Shown piece by piece: positions 34,501 to 42,125 of a DNA stretch of 42,900 nucleotides. A program made the translations under genes and the position numbers. Position 1 is the stretch's first letter. Each line of letters starts with the position of its first letter. A model generated the notes under the pieces. That model saw only the letters and a list, made by a program, of their open reading frames with translations. It made no database searches and was not told the origin of the DNA. The DNA is from an uncultured Kiritimatiellota bacterium (GTDB taxonomy: Bacteria > Verrucomicrobiota > Kiritimatiellia > RFP12 > UBA1067): positions 1-42,900 of the forward strand of contig CAKUCX010000025.1 of the NCBI GenBank assembly GCA_934643865.1, in the 5' to 3' direction.

Positions 34501-35460
34501 AACTACGGTGTGCTTGCGACAAGCGTTGACGACGGCAGGACATGGAAGGAGGTCCTTGTGTCCGATCCGGACGGCAAGGGCCCCTGCCGTGCGTTCGACT
34601 GCGAGGTCTGGGTCACCCCGAACGGGAAGCTCTGCTGGTCCTGGACGGAGCGGCCGACGCTTCTGCGTACGGAGGACAAGAGGACGCAGATGCCCGGAAT
34701 CTCGTTTGGCGCCCATCGCGACGTCCTGGTCCGGGCGATGCTGGACGCAGAGCAGGAACCCCGTGCGCCATACCCGCCCGTGCGGCGCATGGGAAGCGGG
34801 GTCATGATGTGCAAGCCGCTTGTCCTACGGTCCGGGCGGTGGCTCTTCCCCGCTTCGCTCTGGGGGGAGGACGCATCGGCGCGGGTCTATGCGAGCGACG
34901 GCGGCGGCGGGAACTTCACTCTCCTGGGCGGGGCGACGTTGCCGAAGTGGGTCCGCGAGTTCGACGAACACAATCTCGTCGAACTTGCGGACGGTCGTCT
35001 GCGCGCCTATCTGCGCGCGTTGCGCGGACCGACGGGATGCTGGACGTCCGAGTCTTCCGACGGCGGCAGGACGTGGACAAGGACGCGGCCGGCGGACTTC
35101 GCGCACACGAACTCGCGCCTTTTCGTACGACGGCTCGCGAGCGGCCGGCTTCTGCTGGTCAAGAACGGTCCGCTGGATCGGGATGTCGGCAGAAAGCAGC
35201 TGACGGCCTTCCTCTCCGACGACGACGGGGCGACGTGGAAGGGCGGACTCGTCCTTGAAAAGGGGTCCTGCGCCTACCCGGACGGCGACCAGGCCCCGGA
35301 CGGCACGATCTACGTGACGTACGACAACGACCGCACAAAGCGGCAGGACATCCATCTTGCGGTGTTCACGGAAGCGGACGTGTTCGCGGGAAAGCCCGTG
35401 TCGGAAAAGGCCCGGCTTGACGGCCTGGTCTATCGGAACCCCGGACGGGCAAAGGAGTGA
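28561..35460 (+). CDS. 2299-residue secreted multi-enzyme: sialate O-acetylesterase / GH99-like / GH5 / sialidase-fold
   Basis: A signal peptide (about 1-19) is followed by a sialate O-acetylesterase-type domain to about 670, with WLASGQSNMEF (S107), GVIWYQGESN (421-432) and D512/H514 in DIHPRDK. A beta-rich linker leads to a GH99/WbsX-like barrel (about 1065-1415; PLDEWGEGE at 1359-1367). A second beta-rich linker leads to a GH5-type barrel (about 1590-1915) with acid/base E1730 in VNEPNQ and nucleophile E1848 in YVGEF. The C-terminal 350 residues are a sialidase-fold propeller with FTGIPSL (1950-1956) and Asp-box repeats (SVDDGRTW, SSDGGRTW, SDDDGATW). The C-terminal module could be a sialidase or a keto-sugar-acid hydrolase; in pectin rhamnogalacturonan-II a GH33-like enzyme removes DHA. 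The frame is continuous through 6.9 kb. AAGGGGA seven bases upstream supports the start. Confidence 0.85.
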   Translation: MRKALLAVVLGVWGAASAAVRPAAVFSDHAVLLRAADTPVFGRADPGEAVRVSLGTVRADGVAGQDGTWLVRLDLRNVGEGPFDLEINDRVVRDVLVGEVWLASGQSNMEFSEGSADDAEAACAQTNRMVRCFRVARNIALEPGSDVSGRWHFVSPETTPKMSAVGYQFATRVQAALRRPVGFVVAAVGGSKIEAWCTPETTVDNPRAQAEMDALAAFVQDYRHYETACEAELRGWERSCGRLDRPHGGIPADGWRDVRKPEAESFVHPAGAVWLRRTVVAQRGKGLRVSRKRFIEQQWRFDTSSMEVYWNGRPLVRHFPDDPLDRNTEHFDVAGEAVSATNVLAVRVFNAEEIPNVFYGLHVNGRRLPYGGWSLAEEFRLSPLTGREKATLPARQRFCLPQHYPSGLYNGMVAGLVPMGLSGVIWYQGESNTKRADAYEDLFRSLILSWRRLFGRENLPFAWCQLAGNARKAVRPDRGDTNWPKLRDAQDHVLDLPMTGQAVLIDVGEEEDIHPRDKRTPGRRLANWALNQVYGQKEIPYLGPRFAGVERQGDALVVRFRDSAKGLRAHDLGTNYVVRSRIGKMGTVKRNAPSAEVEGFAVAGADGVWHWADEATIEGACVRVLSRAVPEPVSVRYGWAINPWVNLYNSDGLPAVPFGVRHVASASPFAGVPQTPERSWKGASLEAWATHVNMCRDVRLTNGVLSAVVTGRDSQFIARFPEPLAISPDQTVRLTLRAQGTGPAQFFWQGADDAAMSRTNCHTFHLGTAGTVQTYAFQPGWLAGRVQALRLDFPPEFKDGVLVEIHGIEIVPGIRREPIDAARSEWVTFALRMPPGVHYCSMRWNGETQGRGYFGFVPATDGLEHVYAYRLGDYRNEFPGPDRGRVSWKGTIPFFTIGQQASDAVLPARNVTFHPGRPDLPADPVVTAAYPSEAIPRAGRPFPVEIVVRNYGTRPAENLRFAFDGLPPGVKPLNPVELEPGAPLPGTDGRDTIHLKRLPPLASERVYRIWLSDPGVGPHAFGVTLRADGVPPRRTAVKADVKPSLGLPKADYPPEPRKVDTSPYEIGAFIFPVWGEGFPYGWHSAWSHAPWRKPVLGWYDETATETLDWQIKHLAENGISYVLVDWYWSRGKPRQNQWPERFRKARYRKYLKWQVNWCNEAGVRTHTLADHERLTRYWIENFFNDPQYRFVNGMPAVMVFVTRNLEKYQPGVTAKDYLDLSRRLAREAGYKGIWFETSRNTDSEDPARIAFFRTAGVDATSIYRYLGKEVPRVPLSREGNRAYRDLADTSHGHWHTVLKNGGLPILPTLTTGWDNRPWQGDSWNSWAVTGINARDFRRICEDGRRFSDETGLRTLLMGPLDEWGEGEIGYPNAEHGFGFLEAVRDTFGRKTPEGWAVNAAPEDYGRTCPQRPPMTEPATWWFRPDELDGTRHLPAPREVSLGELKWTLSPYARMEGSRLIVDVPESAGPCASMPSAVVDLSPFVGHWLRLEIPIEAAHVPRPEKPYWGVKFQLPVDYADGTRDWPGRCFGEGTWSSVGTFRAHIRKPLRRAKLELGLQSSTGRVVYDLSKLKVWDEGELFKRVNQDFRVKYPESVARRAPMRGVMLATSAREITEDHFATLERWGATLARFQIARGWTTVGAWLDCAAYDRYVDGELDLLERNILPWAARHGIKICLDLHAVPGARINPGKQLRMCYEKKYRDHFVATWRRIATRFRNDPRLYGYDLVNEPNQMGHAPYSYLHVQLDAARAIREVDTQTPIVVEANAYDGAPAFEYLSPLALDNVIYQVHCYLPMEFTHQGVFDAAKRGDFKPYPNEAEGWNKAFIRKTLDPVLRFARRHRAKIYVGEFSAVTWAPGAENYMRDAIEIFNEYGWDWSYHAFREYREWSVEHTWSRDADGRETYTPSLDNPRMRVLKKGFRADVGGKVQEGAAQTVLTAPTAAHAPETRRFTGIPSLAVSPSGRRLWATWYTGSTDGEDSNNYGVLATSVDDGRTWKEVLVSDPDGKGPCRAFDCEVWVTPNGKLCWSWTERPTLLRTEDKRTQMPGISFGAHRDVLVRAMLDAEQEPRAPYPPVRRMGSGVMMCKPLVLRSGRWLFPASLWGEDASARVYASDGGGGNFTLLGGATLPKWVREFDEHNLVELADGRLRAYLRALRGPTGCWTSESSDGGRTWTRTRPADFAHTNSRLFVRRLASGRLLLVKNGPLDRDVGRKQLTAFLSDDDGATWKGGLVLEKGSCAYPDGDQAPDGTIYVTYDNDRTKRQDIHLAVFTEADVFAGKPVSEKARLDGLVYRNPGRAKE

Positions 35461-35462
35461 GA

Positions 35463-35546
35463 ATGGTTGTCAGATTCCTAAGGTCGAATGCGTTCGGGCT
35501 TGCAGTTCTTGCCGGTTTTTGGAGCCGTAGGGGGAGGGACGTGTGA
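35463..35546 (+). CDS. 27-residue leader ORF between the multi-enzyme and GH2 genes
   Basis: This small frame has a near-perfect ribosome site (AAAGGAG at 35451-35457) five bases before its ATG. It encodes a short hydrophobic peptide, SNAFGLAVLAGFW flanked by arginines. Its TGA overlaps the GTG start of the next gene (GTGTGA), so translation would be coupled. The peptide looks like a truncated signal sequence, and could be the relic of a lost secreted protein or a true leader. No homologue is recognised. Confidence 0.45.
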   Translation: MVVRFLRSNAFGLAVLAGFWSRRGRDV

Positions 35547-38500
35547 CGACACGCGGTTTCGGCTTGACGGTGTTGGTGGCGGTCCTGTTGCCCTGGTTGT
35601 CGGCGGATGCGAACGAAAGCGGACGCCGCGTCGTCGATCTGTCGGGACCGGGCTGGACGCTGACGGAGGCGGATGGCCGGTCCTACGGCGTCTCGGTGCC
35701 GCATGCGTGGAACATCGAGGACGGATGCGACGGGAAGGGCGTGCTTTCCGGCGAGAAGTACGCCAAGAACTCGTCCTGCATGAATTCCTACGAGCGCAAG
35801 CGCGTCACCTATGCGCGCGATCTGCCCGACCCGAAGAAGGGACGCCGTTCCTTTGTCCGCTGCGCGGGCGCGTCCATCACGGCGACCGTCCGGGTGAACG
35901 GATGGGAGGTCGGCAGCCACCTGGGGGCGTTCACGGCGTTCTGCTTCGAGGTGACGGACGCGCTCAAGGCGACGGGTAACCGCCTGGAGATTGTCGTGGA
36001 CAATTTCTCCCGCGACGACGTGGCGCCGCCGGTCAACGCGGACTTCACGATGTACGGCGGCCTCTACCGGGACGTGACGCTGATCGAGACGCCCCGGATC
36101 TGCATCGATCCCGTGACGGACGGCGCGTGCGGCGTCCGGGTGTGGCCGGACCCGGCGACGGGCCGCGTACGCGCCGACGTGAAGGTGCTCGGCGCACCGG
36201 ACGAGTCACGGACGTTCACCGTTCCCGGATTCCGCCTGTGGAGCCCCGAGACGCCGGTTCTCTACACGAACCGCATCGCGCTCACGTCGGGCGATGCCGT
36301 GGACGTCGTCTTCGGGTTCCGCACGGCGGCGTTCCGCGCGGACGGTTTCTACCTGAACGGACGGAAGCGCAGGATACGCGGCGTCAACTACCATCAGGAC
36401 CGGGAGGGGAAAGGCTGGGCCGTCTCGCGCGCCGACATCGCCGCCGACATCGCGGAGGTCAAGGCACTGGGCGCGGACGGCATCCGCACCGCGCACTATC
36501 CGCATGCGGGCTTCACGTATGCCCAGTGCGACGAGCGGGGGCTGATGGCGTGGTGCGAACAGCCGAACGTGAACGGACTCCGCTTCACCGACACGTTCCG
36601 CTCCAACGTCTGGCGGCAGGTGCGCGAGATGGTCGTCCAGCTCGGCAACCACCCGTCCATCGTCTGCTGGAGTATCTTCAACGAACTCTACAACAAGGTG
36701 CCGATGGCGGAGGGCGAACCCGAGGCGATGATGGAGGACCTGCGCGAGTTCGTGAAGGCGCTCGATCCGTCCCGGACGGTCGTCGCGGCGAGCGACCAGC
36801 TGGAGAAACGGTGCCTGAACGACGTGCCCGAAGCGCTCGGCTTCAACCGCTATCCGCATTGGTACGGCAAGCCGGGCGTGACGCTGGCCGCACAGCTCGC
36901 CGAGGTACGCGCGAAGACCGGGCGCGCGTCCGTGGCGCTCGCCGAGTACGGGGCCGGCGGCTCGCCCGCTCAGCACGGGGACGCGCGCCTCCGCTGTCTG
37001 CCGGACGCCGCGTTCCATTCCGAGGAATACCAGGCCTACGTGCATGCGCGCGACTACCGCGACATCGTTGCGGACGAGAGGCTGTGGGGGGCGTTCGTCT
37101 GGTGCATGTTCGACTTCGGCAGCGACCGCCGGCAGGAGGGGGCGCGCTGGGGCATCAACGACAAGGGGCTCGTGACGTTCGACCACCGGACGCGCAAGGA
37201 CGCCTGGCATCTCTACCGGGCGAACTGGACGCGCGAATCGACGTTGCGCCTCGTCGGCGCGCGCCGGCCGCGCACGACGACGAACGCCGTCACGACGGTG
37301 CTGGGCTTCTCGAACGCTGGCGACGTCACGCTGGCGCTGAACGGACGCACCGTCGGCACGAAGCGTCCGGACGCGGCCTGCTGCGTGCTCTGGACGGACG
37401 TGCCGCTGGTCGTGGGTACGAACCGGGTCACGCTGACGGCGGGCGGTCTCACGTCGGAACAGGCCCTCGTCCGGGAGATCGGCCCGAACTACGATCCGGC
37501 GAAGATCGGCGCGGTACGCCTGGAGGATCCGCTTGTCTTCGCGGACGGGGCGCGCGTCGCCGCACCGGCCGACTGGCCGTGCCGCCGCCGGGAAATCCTC
37601 GGCCTCTTCGAGCGCGAGATGTACGGGCGCATCCCCGCGCCAATCCGGCCGGTCGTGGACGTCATCGACGAGGGCGTCACGATGGGCGGCTACGCGACGC
37701 GCACGCTCTACCGGATGTACTTCAGGCCCGACCGCTCGGGCCCCTGCGTCAACTGGCTGCTGCTTGCGCCACGGCACGCGAAGAAGCCCGTTCCGGCGCT
37801 GCTGTTCCTCAACTACGGTGGCAACCACGAACTCATCGACGACGCGAACATCCCCGTGCCGACCTGCCGGATGCGTCCCACCCCCGGCTTCAGGCGGTAC
37901 GGCGACTACGCGACGGCGGCGACGCGCGGCCTCTATGCCGACCACAACCTGCGCACGGTGTATCCGGTCGGCATGCTCCTCGCGCGCGGCTTCGCCGTGA
38001 TGACGGCCTGTTACTGGGAGGTCTCGCCGGATCCCTACGGACGTGTGCTGGACGGCCGGTATGCCGACACCGATGTCCTTTCGCTCTTCCCGTTCGACGC
38101 GGCGCGGTCGGACAACACGACGGCGCTCGGTGCCTGGGCGTGGGCGCTCATGCGCGGTCTCGACGCGCTGGAGGGGGCGGCGCGTGTGGACGTACGGCGC
38201 GTGACCGTGCTCGGTTCGTCGCGACTCGGGAAGGCGGCGCTGCTCGCCGGTGCGTTCGACGAACGCTTCCACGCCGTCGTCGCGAACCAGACGGGCGGCG
38301 GCGGGGCGCCGCTCCTCAAGCGCAACTACGGCGAGAACGCGGCGCTTCTGCTGAAGACGTTCCCGCATTGGTTCTGCGCGGCGTTCGGGAAGTATGCGAA
38401 CAACGAGAAGGCGATGCCGTTCGACTCCCATCTGCTGATGGCGTGCGTCGCGCCGCGCAAGCTTCTGGTCGAGGGCTTCGACGATCCGTTCTACGACACG

Positions 38501-38704
38501 GAGGGCGAGTTCGAGGCGCTGAAGGCGGCGAGCCCCGTGTGGGCGTTCCTGGGCGAACCGGGTCTGCCGAAGGTGGCGTGGCCCGCGCCCTACGACACGT
38601 CGGCCATCGGCCCGTCCCTTGGCTATGTCCGGCGGACGGAGAAGCACGGCCTCTCGGCCTACGACTGGACGTGGATCATGGATTTCGTGGAGAAAAAGGA
38701 TTAA
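35543..38704 (+). CDS. secreted GH2 glycosidase fused to a CE15-type glucuronoyl esterase
   Basis: The 1053-residue product has a signal peptide (about 1-24). Residues 25-640 form a GH2 glycosidase (sugar-binding domain, Ig-like domain, TIM barrel) with acid/base E381 in WSIFNELYN and nucleophile E468 in LAEYGAGG. Residues about 660-1050 form an alpha/beta hydrolase of CE15 type: N-terminal CRRREILGLFEREMYGR, nucleophile S893 in GSSRLGKAAL and the D-x-H pair in FDSHLLMACVAPRK. GH2 enzymes release beta-galactose, beta-glucuronate or similar. CE15 enzymes cleave glucuronoyl esters of lignin-carbohydrate complexes, and some members act on other uronate esters. The GTG start is preceded by GGGGAGGG and overlaps a leader ORF stop. 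Confidence 0.87.
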   Translation: MTTRGFGLTVLVAVLLPWLSADANESGRRVVDLSGPGWTLTEADGRSYGVSVPHAWNIEDGCDGKGVLSGEKYAKNSSCMNSYERKRVTYARDLPDPKKGRRSFVRCAGASITATVRVNGWEVGSHLGAFTAFCFEVTDALKATGNRLEIVVDNFSRDDVAPPVNADFTMYGGLYRDVTLIETPRICIDPVTDGACGVRVWPDPATGRVRADVKVLGAPDESRTFTVPGFRLWSPETPVLYTNRIALTSGDAVDVVFGFRTAAFRADGFYLNGRKRRIRGVNYHQDREGKGWAVSRADIAADIAEVKALGADGIRTAHYPHAGFTYAQCDERGLMAWCEQPNVNGLRFTDTFRSNVWRQVREMVVQLGNHPSIVCWSIFNELYNKVPMAEGEPEAMMEDLREFVKALDPSRTVVAASDQLEKRCLNDVPEALGFNRYPHWYGKPGVTLAAQLAEVRAKTGRASVALAEYGAGGSPAQHGDARLRCLPDAAFHSEEYQAYVHARDYRDIVADERLWGAFVWCMFDFGSDRRQEGARWGINDKGLVTFDHRTRKDAWHLYRANWTRESTLRLVGARRPRTTTNAVTTVLGFSNAGDVTLALNGRTVGTKRPDAACCVLWTDVPLVVGTNRVTLTAGGLTSEQALVREIGPNYDPAKIGAVRLEDPLVFADGARVAAPADWPCRRREILGLFEREMYGRIPAPIRPVVDVIDEGVTMGGYATRTLYRMYFRPDRSGPCVNWLLLAPRHAKKPVPALLFLNYGGNHELIDDANIPVPTCRMRPTPGFRRYGDYATAATRGLYADHNLRTVYPVGMLLARGFAVMTACYWEVSPDPYGRVLDGRYADTDVLSLFPFDAARSDNTTALGAWAWALMRGLDALEGAARVDVRRVTVLGSSRLGKAALLAGAFDERFHAVVANQTGGGGAPLLKRNYGENAALLLKTFPHWFCAAFGKYANNEKAMPFDSHLLMACVAPRKLLVEGFDDPFYDTEGEFEALKAASPVWAFLGEPGLPKVAWPAPYDTSAIGPSLGYVRRTEKHGLSAYDWTWIMDFVEKKD

Positions 38705-38721
38705 CGTTGAGGAAAAAGGAC

Positions 38722-40611
38722 ATGAAGAGGAAATTCCTGACGGCGCTTGGCGCGGCGATCTTGGTGGGGGCGGCTGGGGCCGATGCTGTGGACGTGCGGC
38801 TCACCGGACCGTTCGGCGACCGGCTGGACAGCATGGTGCGCAACCACGTCGAGGCGACGGATGCGACGCTCCTGGCGGATGTCTTCCACGGGCGCACGCG
38901 GGAGGCGTGGTGGCAGACGGAGTTCTGGGGCAAGTACATGCATGCGGCGGTGCCGTTCTGGAAGCGGACGGGTTCCGAACGGCTGAAGGCGAACATCGAC
39001 GCCGGTGTCGCGCGCGTCCTCGCCGCACAGGAGCCGGACGGCTACATCGGCAACTACGACGTGTCCGCCCGTTGCCGCGAGTGGGACATCTGGGGCATGA
39101 AGTACACGATGATGGGGCTGATGCACCATTCCGACGGAACGGGCGACACGCGGTCGCTGGAGGCGGCGAAACGGGTCTGCGACTACCTGATCGGCGAGAC
39201 GGCGCGGCAGGGACGCCCGCTCTACAAGACAAGCGGATGGGGCGGGTTGCCGAGCTGTTCGGTGTTGGAGCCCGTCGTTTGGCTCTACAGGCGCACAAGG
39301 GAGAAGCGCTACCTGGAGTTCGCCGACGGGATTGTCCGCCAGGCCTGTGTGGATCCGGACGGGCCGCAGCTGCTTGTACAGACGAAAGTTCCCGTTGCCG
39401 ACAGGCGCCTGGCCGACGCACCGGGGAAGTGGACGCCGGAGAATTGGCACCATATCCGTGACCTGACGAAAGCCTACGAGATGATGAGCTGCTATCAGGG
39501 ACTGGTCGAGTATGCCGAAGTGACCGGCAAGAGGGAATACCTTGAGGCGGCCCTCCTGACGGCGGAATCGATCGTGAAGACGGAAATCAACCTGGCGGGC
39601 GGCGCGGCCGCGCGCGAACTCTGGTACAACGGGGCGGCGCAGCAGGTTCGCCGCTTCGCCTGGCAGCAGGAGACGTGCGTGCTTACGACCTGGATGCGCC
39701 TGTGCGGGAAGCTGCTGGCCGTGACGGGAGACCCGAAGTGGGCCGACCAGATGGAACGGACGTTCTACAACGCCTATCTCGCCGCATTGAACCGCACGGG
39801 CGACCACTTCGCCTCCTACACGCCGCTTACGGGCTATCGGAGCCTCGGACACTGGCACTGCGGCATGCATACGGACTGCTGCAACGCCAACGGGCCGCGC
39901 GGCTTCCTGTCGGTGCTTGATTCGTTCGCCTCCGTTTCGGGGGACACCCTCGCCGTCAACTTCTACATGAGCGGCAACGTGCGGGGAAAACTCGCGGACG
40001 GTGGGACCGTACACTTCGAGATGAACACGTTCTATCCGAAGCTCAATGCCGTCCGTCTCTGGTACCGTTCACGTGATCCACGGTCGTTTGTCCTGCGGCT
40101 GCGCATCCCGGCGTTCTCGTCTGGAACCGTCGTCAAGGTCAATGGCAGCCCCTTGTCTGGGACGATACAGGCGGGAACGTATCTTGACGTGCGCCGGGAC
40201 TGGCAGCCGGGCGACAAGGTCGAGATTGCCTTTGACATGCCGGTCAGGCTGCACCGGAGGGGCGATTACGTCGCCTTTACGCGCGGGCCGGTCTGCCTGG
40301 CGCGCGACACGCGCTTCGGGGATGGGGCCCTTGACGAGGAAGTCCGCGTCGATCGGCTCACGCCCGAGGTGCTGGATTCCTTCAGTCTGGTGCGCCCGCC
40401 GGCGACGGACATGTTCATGGCCGTGTCCGTGGCCCTGCCCGGTGGCTGCCATGCGGAGAACCCGGATGCGGGTGCGTTGCCGACGACCGTCCATTTCACC
40501 GATTTCGCGTCCGCCGGCAACTCATGGCAGCCGACCGACCGCTATCGGGTCTGGCTGCCGTCCGTCGTGGACATCCGGCACGAGCCCGTTCTGGGCAACA
40601 CCCTACGGTGA
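38722..40611 (+). CDS. secreted GH127-type beta-L-arabinofuranosidase (DUF1680)
   Basis: The 629-residue protein has a signal peptide (about 1-21) and an (alpha/alpha)6 barrel. The barrel carries EFWGKYMHA and AQEPDGYIGNY near the N-terminus, QQETCVLTTW with E317 (catalytic acid/base candidate), and the cysteine cluster TDCCNANGPR with C386/C387. In HypBA1 the nucleophile is a cysteine of this cluster. A beta-sandwich C-terminus follows. It should release beta-L-arabinofuranose from pectic or hydroxyproline-linked arabinans. GAGG (38709-38712) lies nine bases before ATG 38722; a TTG at 38707 is an in-frame alternative. It follows the GH2-CE15 gene by 17 bases, so the two are probably co-transcribed. 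Confidence 0.9.
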   Translation: MKRKFLTALGAAILVGAAGADAVDVRLTGPFGDRLDSMVRNHVEATDATLLADVFHGRTREAWWQTEFWGKYMHAAVPFWKRTGSERLKANIDAGVARVLAAQEPDGYIGNYDVSARCREWDIWGMKYTMMGLMHHSDGTGDTRSLEAAKRVCDYLIGETARQGRPLYKTSGWGGLPSCSVLEPVVWLYRRTREKRYLEFADGIVRQACVDPDGPQLLVQTKVPVADRRLADAPGKWTPENWHHIRDLTKAYEMMSCYQGLVEYAEVTGKREYLEAALLTAESIVKTEINLAGGAAARELWYNGAAQQVRRFAWQQETCVLTTWMRLCGKLLAVTGDPKWADQMERTFYNAYLAALNRTGDHFASYTPLTGYRSLGHWHCGMHTDCCNANGPRGFLSVLDSFASVSGDTLAVNFYMSGNVRGKLADGGTVHFEMNTFYPKLNAVRLWYRSRDPRSFVLRLRIPAFSSGTVVKVNGSPLSGTIQAGTYLDVRRDWQPGDKVEIAFDMPVRLHRRGDYVAFTRGPVCLARDTRFGDGALDEEVRVDRLTPEVLDSFSLVRPPATDMFMAVSVALPGGCHAENPDAGALPTTVHFTDFASAGNSWQPTDRYRVWLPSVVDIRHEPVLGNTLR

Positions 40612-40620
40612 AACGACCGC

Positions 40621-42075
40621 TCATGGTCTTTTCGTTCCGTTGTCGGACAGGAGCGTTTCCGCCGGAACGAGATAGTCGAAATAGCCGTTTTCTTCGATTG
40701 ACGGGTCAAGTTCGCCGTCGTAGACGAGTACAAGCTTGACGGAACGGCCCTTCGGCAGTTTCAGCCTTTCGAGCTTTTTCTGGACTTCGTCCTCGACGGC
40801 TGCGGTGATTTTCAGCTTCCGCTTGATTTCGACGATGTAGACCGCCTTGGGGAGCTGGATGAGATAGTCGATCTGCACGCCCCTGCCGTTCTTCCGTCCG
40901 CTCTTGAAATAGGGCGCGGCGGACTCGACGTTTTTCCCCTGTAGGCCGATGAACGCGGCGAGGCGGGAGATGTTGTTGAGGACCAGATTCTCGAATTGAA
41001 GGCCCATGATCGCGTCCCAGCCCGGCAACGTGCCGAGCGAAACGTACCGGTAGAGGTTGTTCCTGATGGCTTCCTTCCTCGGCAGGACGTACTTGAGGTA
41101 GAAGCGCGTGTAATTGTCGCGCAACCGGTAGCGCACTTCGCGAACGGCCTTTCCCGTGACGGGGTTGAGGCCTGCCGAACCGGAAAGGAATCCGGCTTCG
41201 GCGAGTTCGGCCAGGTCGTTGGAAAGATGTCCGTTCGGGTCGCGTTCGAGCTTCTCGGCCAGTTCGGAGATGCTGGCGGGCCCTTCGGACAGCGTCAGCA
41301 GGATGCGTTTCTTCGCGGCGAGGGACAGGCCGAACACGTCGTCGAAGATGCGGTCGAAGTCCTTGAAGAGATAGCCGTCCGGGTCGAAGCACATGCGCCG
41401 GATGTTGTCGTCGGTCGAAAGAGAGGGATCCATTTCACCGAGATATTTGGGAATGCCGCCGGTGATCGAGAGCATGTCGAGGATTTCGCGGGTACTTGTG
41501 CGCGAAGCCCGGCGGCCCCAGAAACCGAGGCATTTTGAGGGGGGAAGCTCTTCAAGCGTGAAGTCAAGCGAGATGCGTCCGACAAATCCCCTGGACCGCT
41601 GGATGTTCGCGTTGATCCACGCCGAGACACTGCCGGCGACGATGAGGATGAGCTTGTCGTGCTTGGAGAACTGCGTGTCCCAGGCCGTCTTCAGGAAGGC
41701 GGCGAAGGAATCGTCGTATTTTCCCATCCACGAGATCTCGTCCAGGAAGACGATCGTCCGCCCGCATCCCCGCAAGGCGGCGTCAAGGGCGTCGAAGGCC
41801 TTGGCCCAGCAGTCCGCCTTGGCCTCCGGCAGTCCCGTGGCGCGCGCCAACCGTTCGCAGAAGTTGTCGATTTGGCGCCGGTTGGTCATCTTTGCATCCG
41901 GCGCAAGTCCGACGAGTTCGATGAAGGCGCATTTCGACCGTGCGGCAAACTCTTCGACGAGCGTGGACTTTCCGATGCGGCGGCGGCCGGCGATGATGGC
42001 GAATGAACTGGTGCGCTTGCGCCAGAGTGCGTCGAGTTTGGCCAGTTCCGCCTCCCGTCCGAAGAATCTTCCCAT
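40621..42075 (-). CDS. AAA ATPase (archaeal-type) with C-terminal PD-(D/E)XK-like DUF234 domain
   Basis: The 484-residue protein opens with the family signature MGRFFGREAEL. It has Walker A G30RRRIGKST, Walker B IVFLDEISW (D112, E113) and an SAW segment typical of archaeal-type STAND-like ATPases. A winged-helix region (about 250-300; ISELAEKLERDPNGHLSNDLAELAEAGFL) follows. The DUF234-like C-terminus has the nuclease pattern D403 in QIDYLI and E416-x-K418 in YIVEIKRK. The family is widespread and uncharacterised; mobility, defence or toxin roles have been proposed for relatives. The start at 42075 has AAAGGAA eight bases upstream; ATG 42114 precedes the -10 box and is rejected. It lies beside a paired inverted repeat not explained by other genes. 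Confidence 0.88.
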   Translation of the reverse strand: MGRFFGREAELAKLDALWRKRTSSFAIIAGRRRIGKSTLVEEFAARSKCAFIELVGLAPDAKMTNRRQIDNFCERLARATGLPEAKADCWAKAFDALDAALRGCGRTIVFLDEISWMGKYDDSFAAFLKTAWDTQFSKHDKLILIVAGSVSAWINANIQRSRGFVGRISLDFTLEELPPSKCLGFWGRRASRTSTREILDMLSITGGIPKYLGEMDPSLSTDDNIRRMCFDPDGYLFKDFDRIFDDVFGLSLAAKKRILLTLSEGPASISELAEKLERDPNGHLSNDLAELAEAGFLSGSAGLNPVTGKAVREVRYRLRDNYTRFYLKYVLPRKEAIRNNLYRYVSLGTLPGWDAIMGLQFENLVLNNISRLAAFIGLQGKNVESAAPYFKSGRKNGRGVQIDYLIQLPKAVYIVEIKRKLKITAAVEDEVQKKLERLKLPKGRSVKLVLVYDGELDPSIEENGYFDYLVPAETLLSDNGTKRP

Positions 42076-42099
42076 TGCATATGTTCCTTTCCGGCCGAT

Positions 42100-42105
42100 A
42101 TTATA
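42100..42105 (-). promoter_or_regulatory. -10 box (TATAAT) for the ATPase gene
   Basis: On the minus strand TATAAT (42105 to 42100) lies 24 bases before the ATG at 42075, with AAAGGAA between. No clear -35 is seen at the usual spacing. The first GGGCGACTAA inverted repeat starts 21 bases upstream, where an activator or repressor could bind. Confidence 0.55.
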
Positions 42106-42125
42106 GCACACCAACGGGCTGGCGT

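Noticed and set aside
30184..34716. 1510-residue minus-strand open frame opposite the multi-enzyme gene
   Set aside because: The plus strand holds at least four sets of catalytic motifs; the minus frame shows none and is explained by codon bias.
42076..42114. Starting the ATPase at the upstream ATG 42114
   Set aside because: The TATAAT box at 42105-42100 would lie inside the coding region, and MGRFFGRE is the family's usual N-terminus with a ribosome site just upstream.
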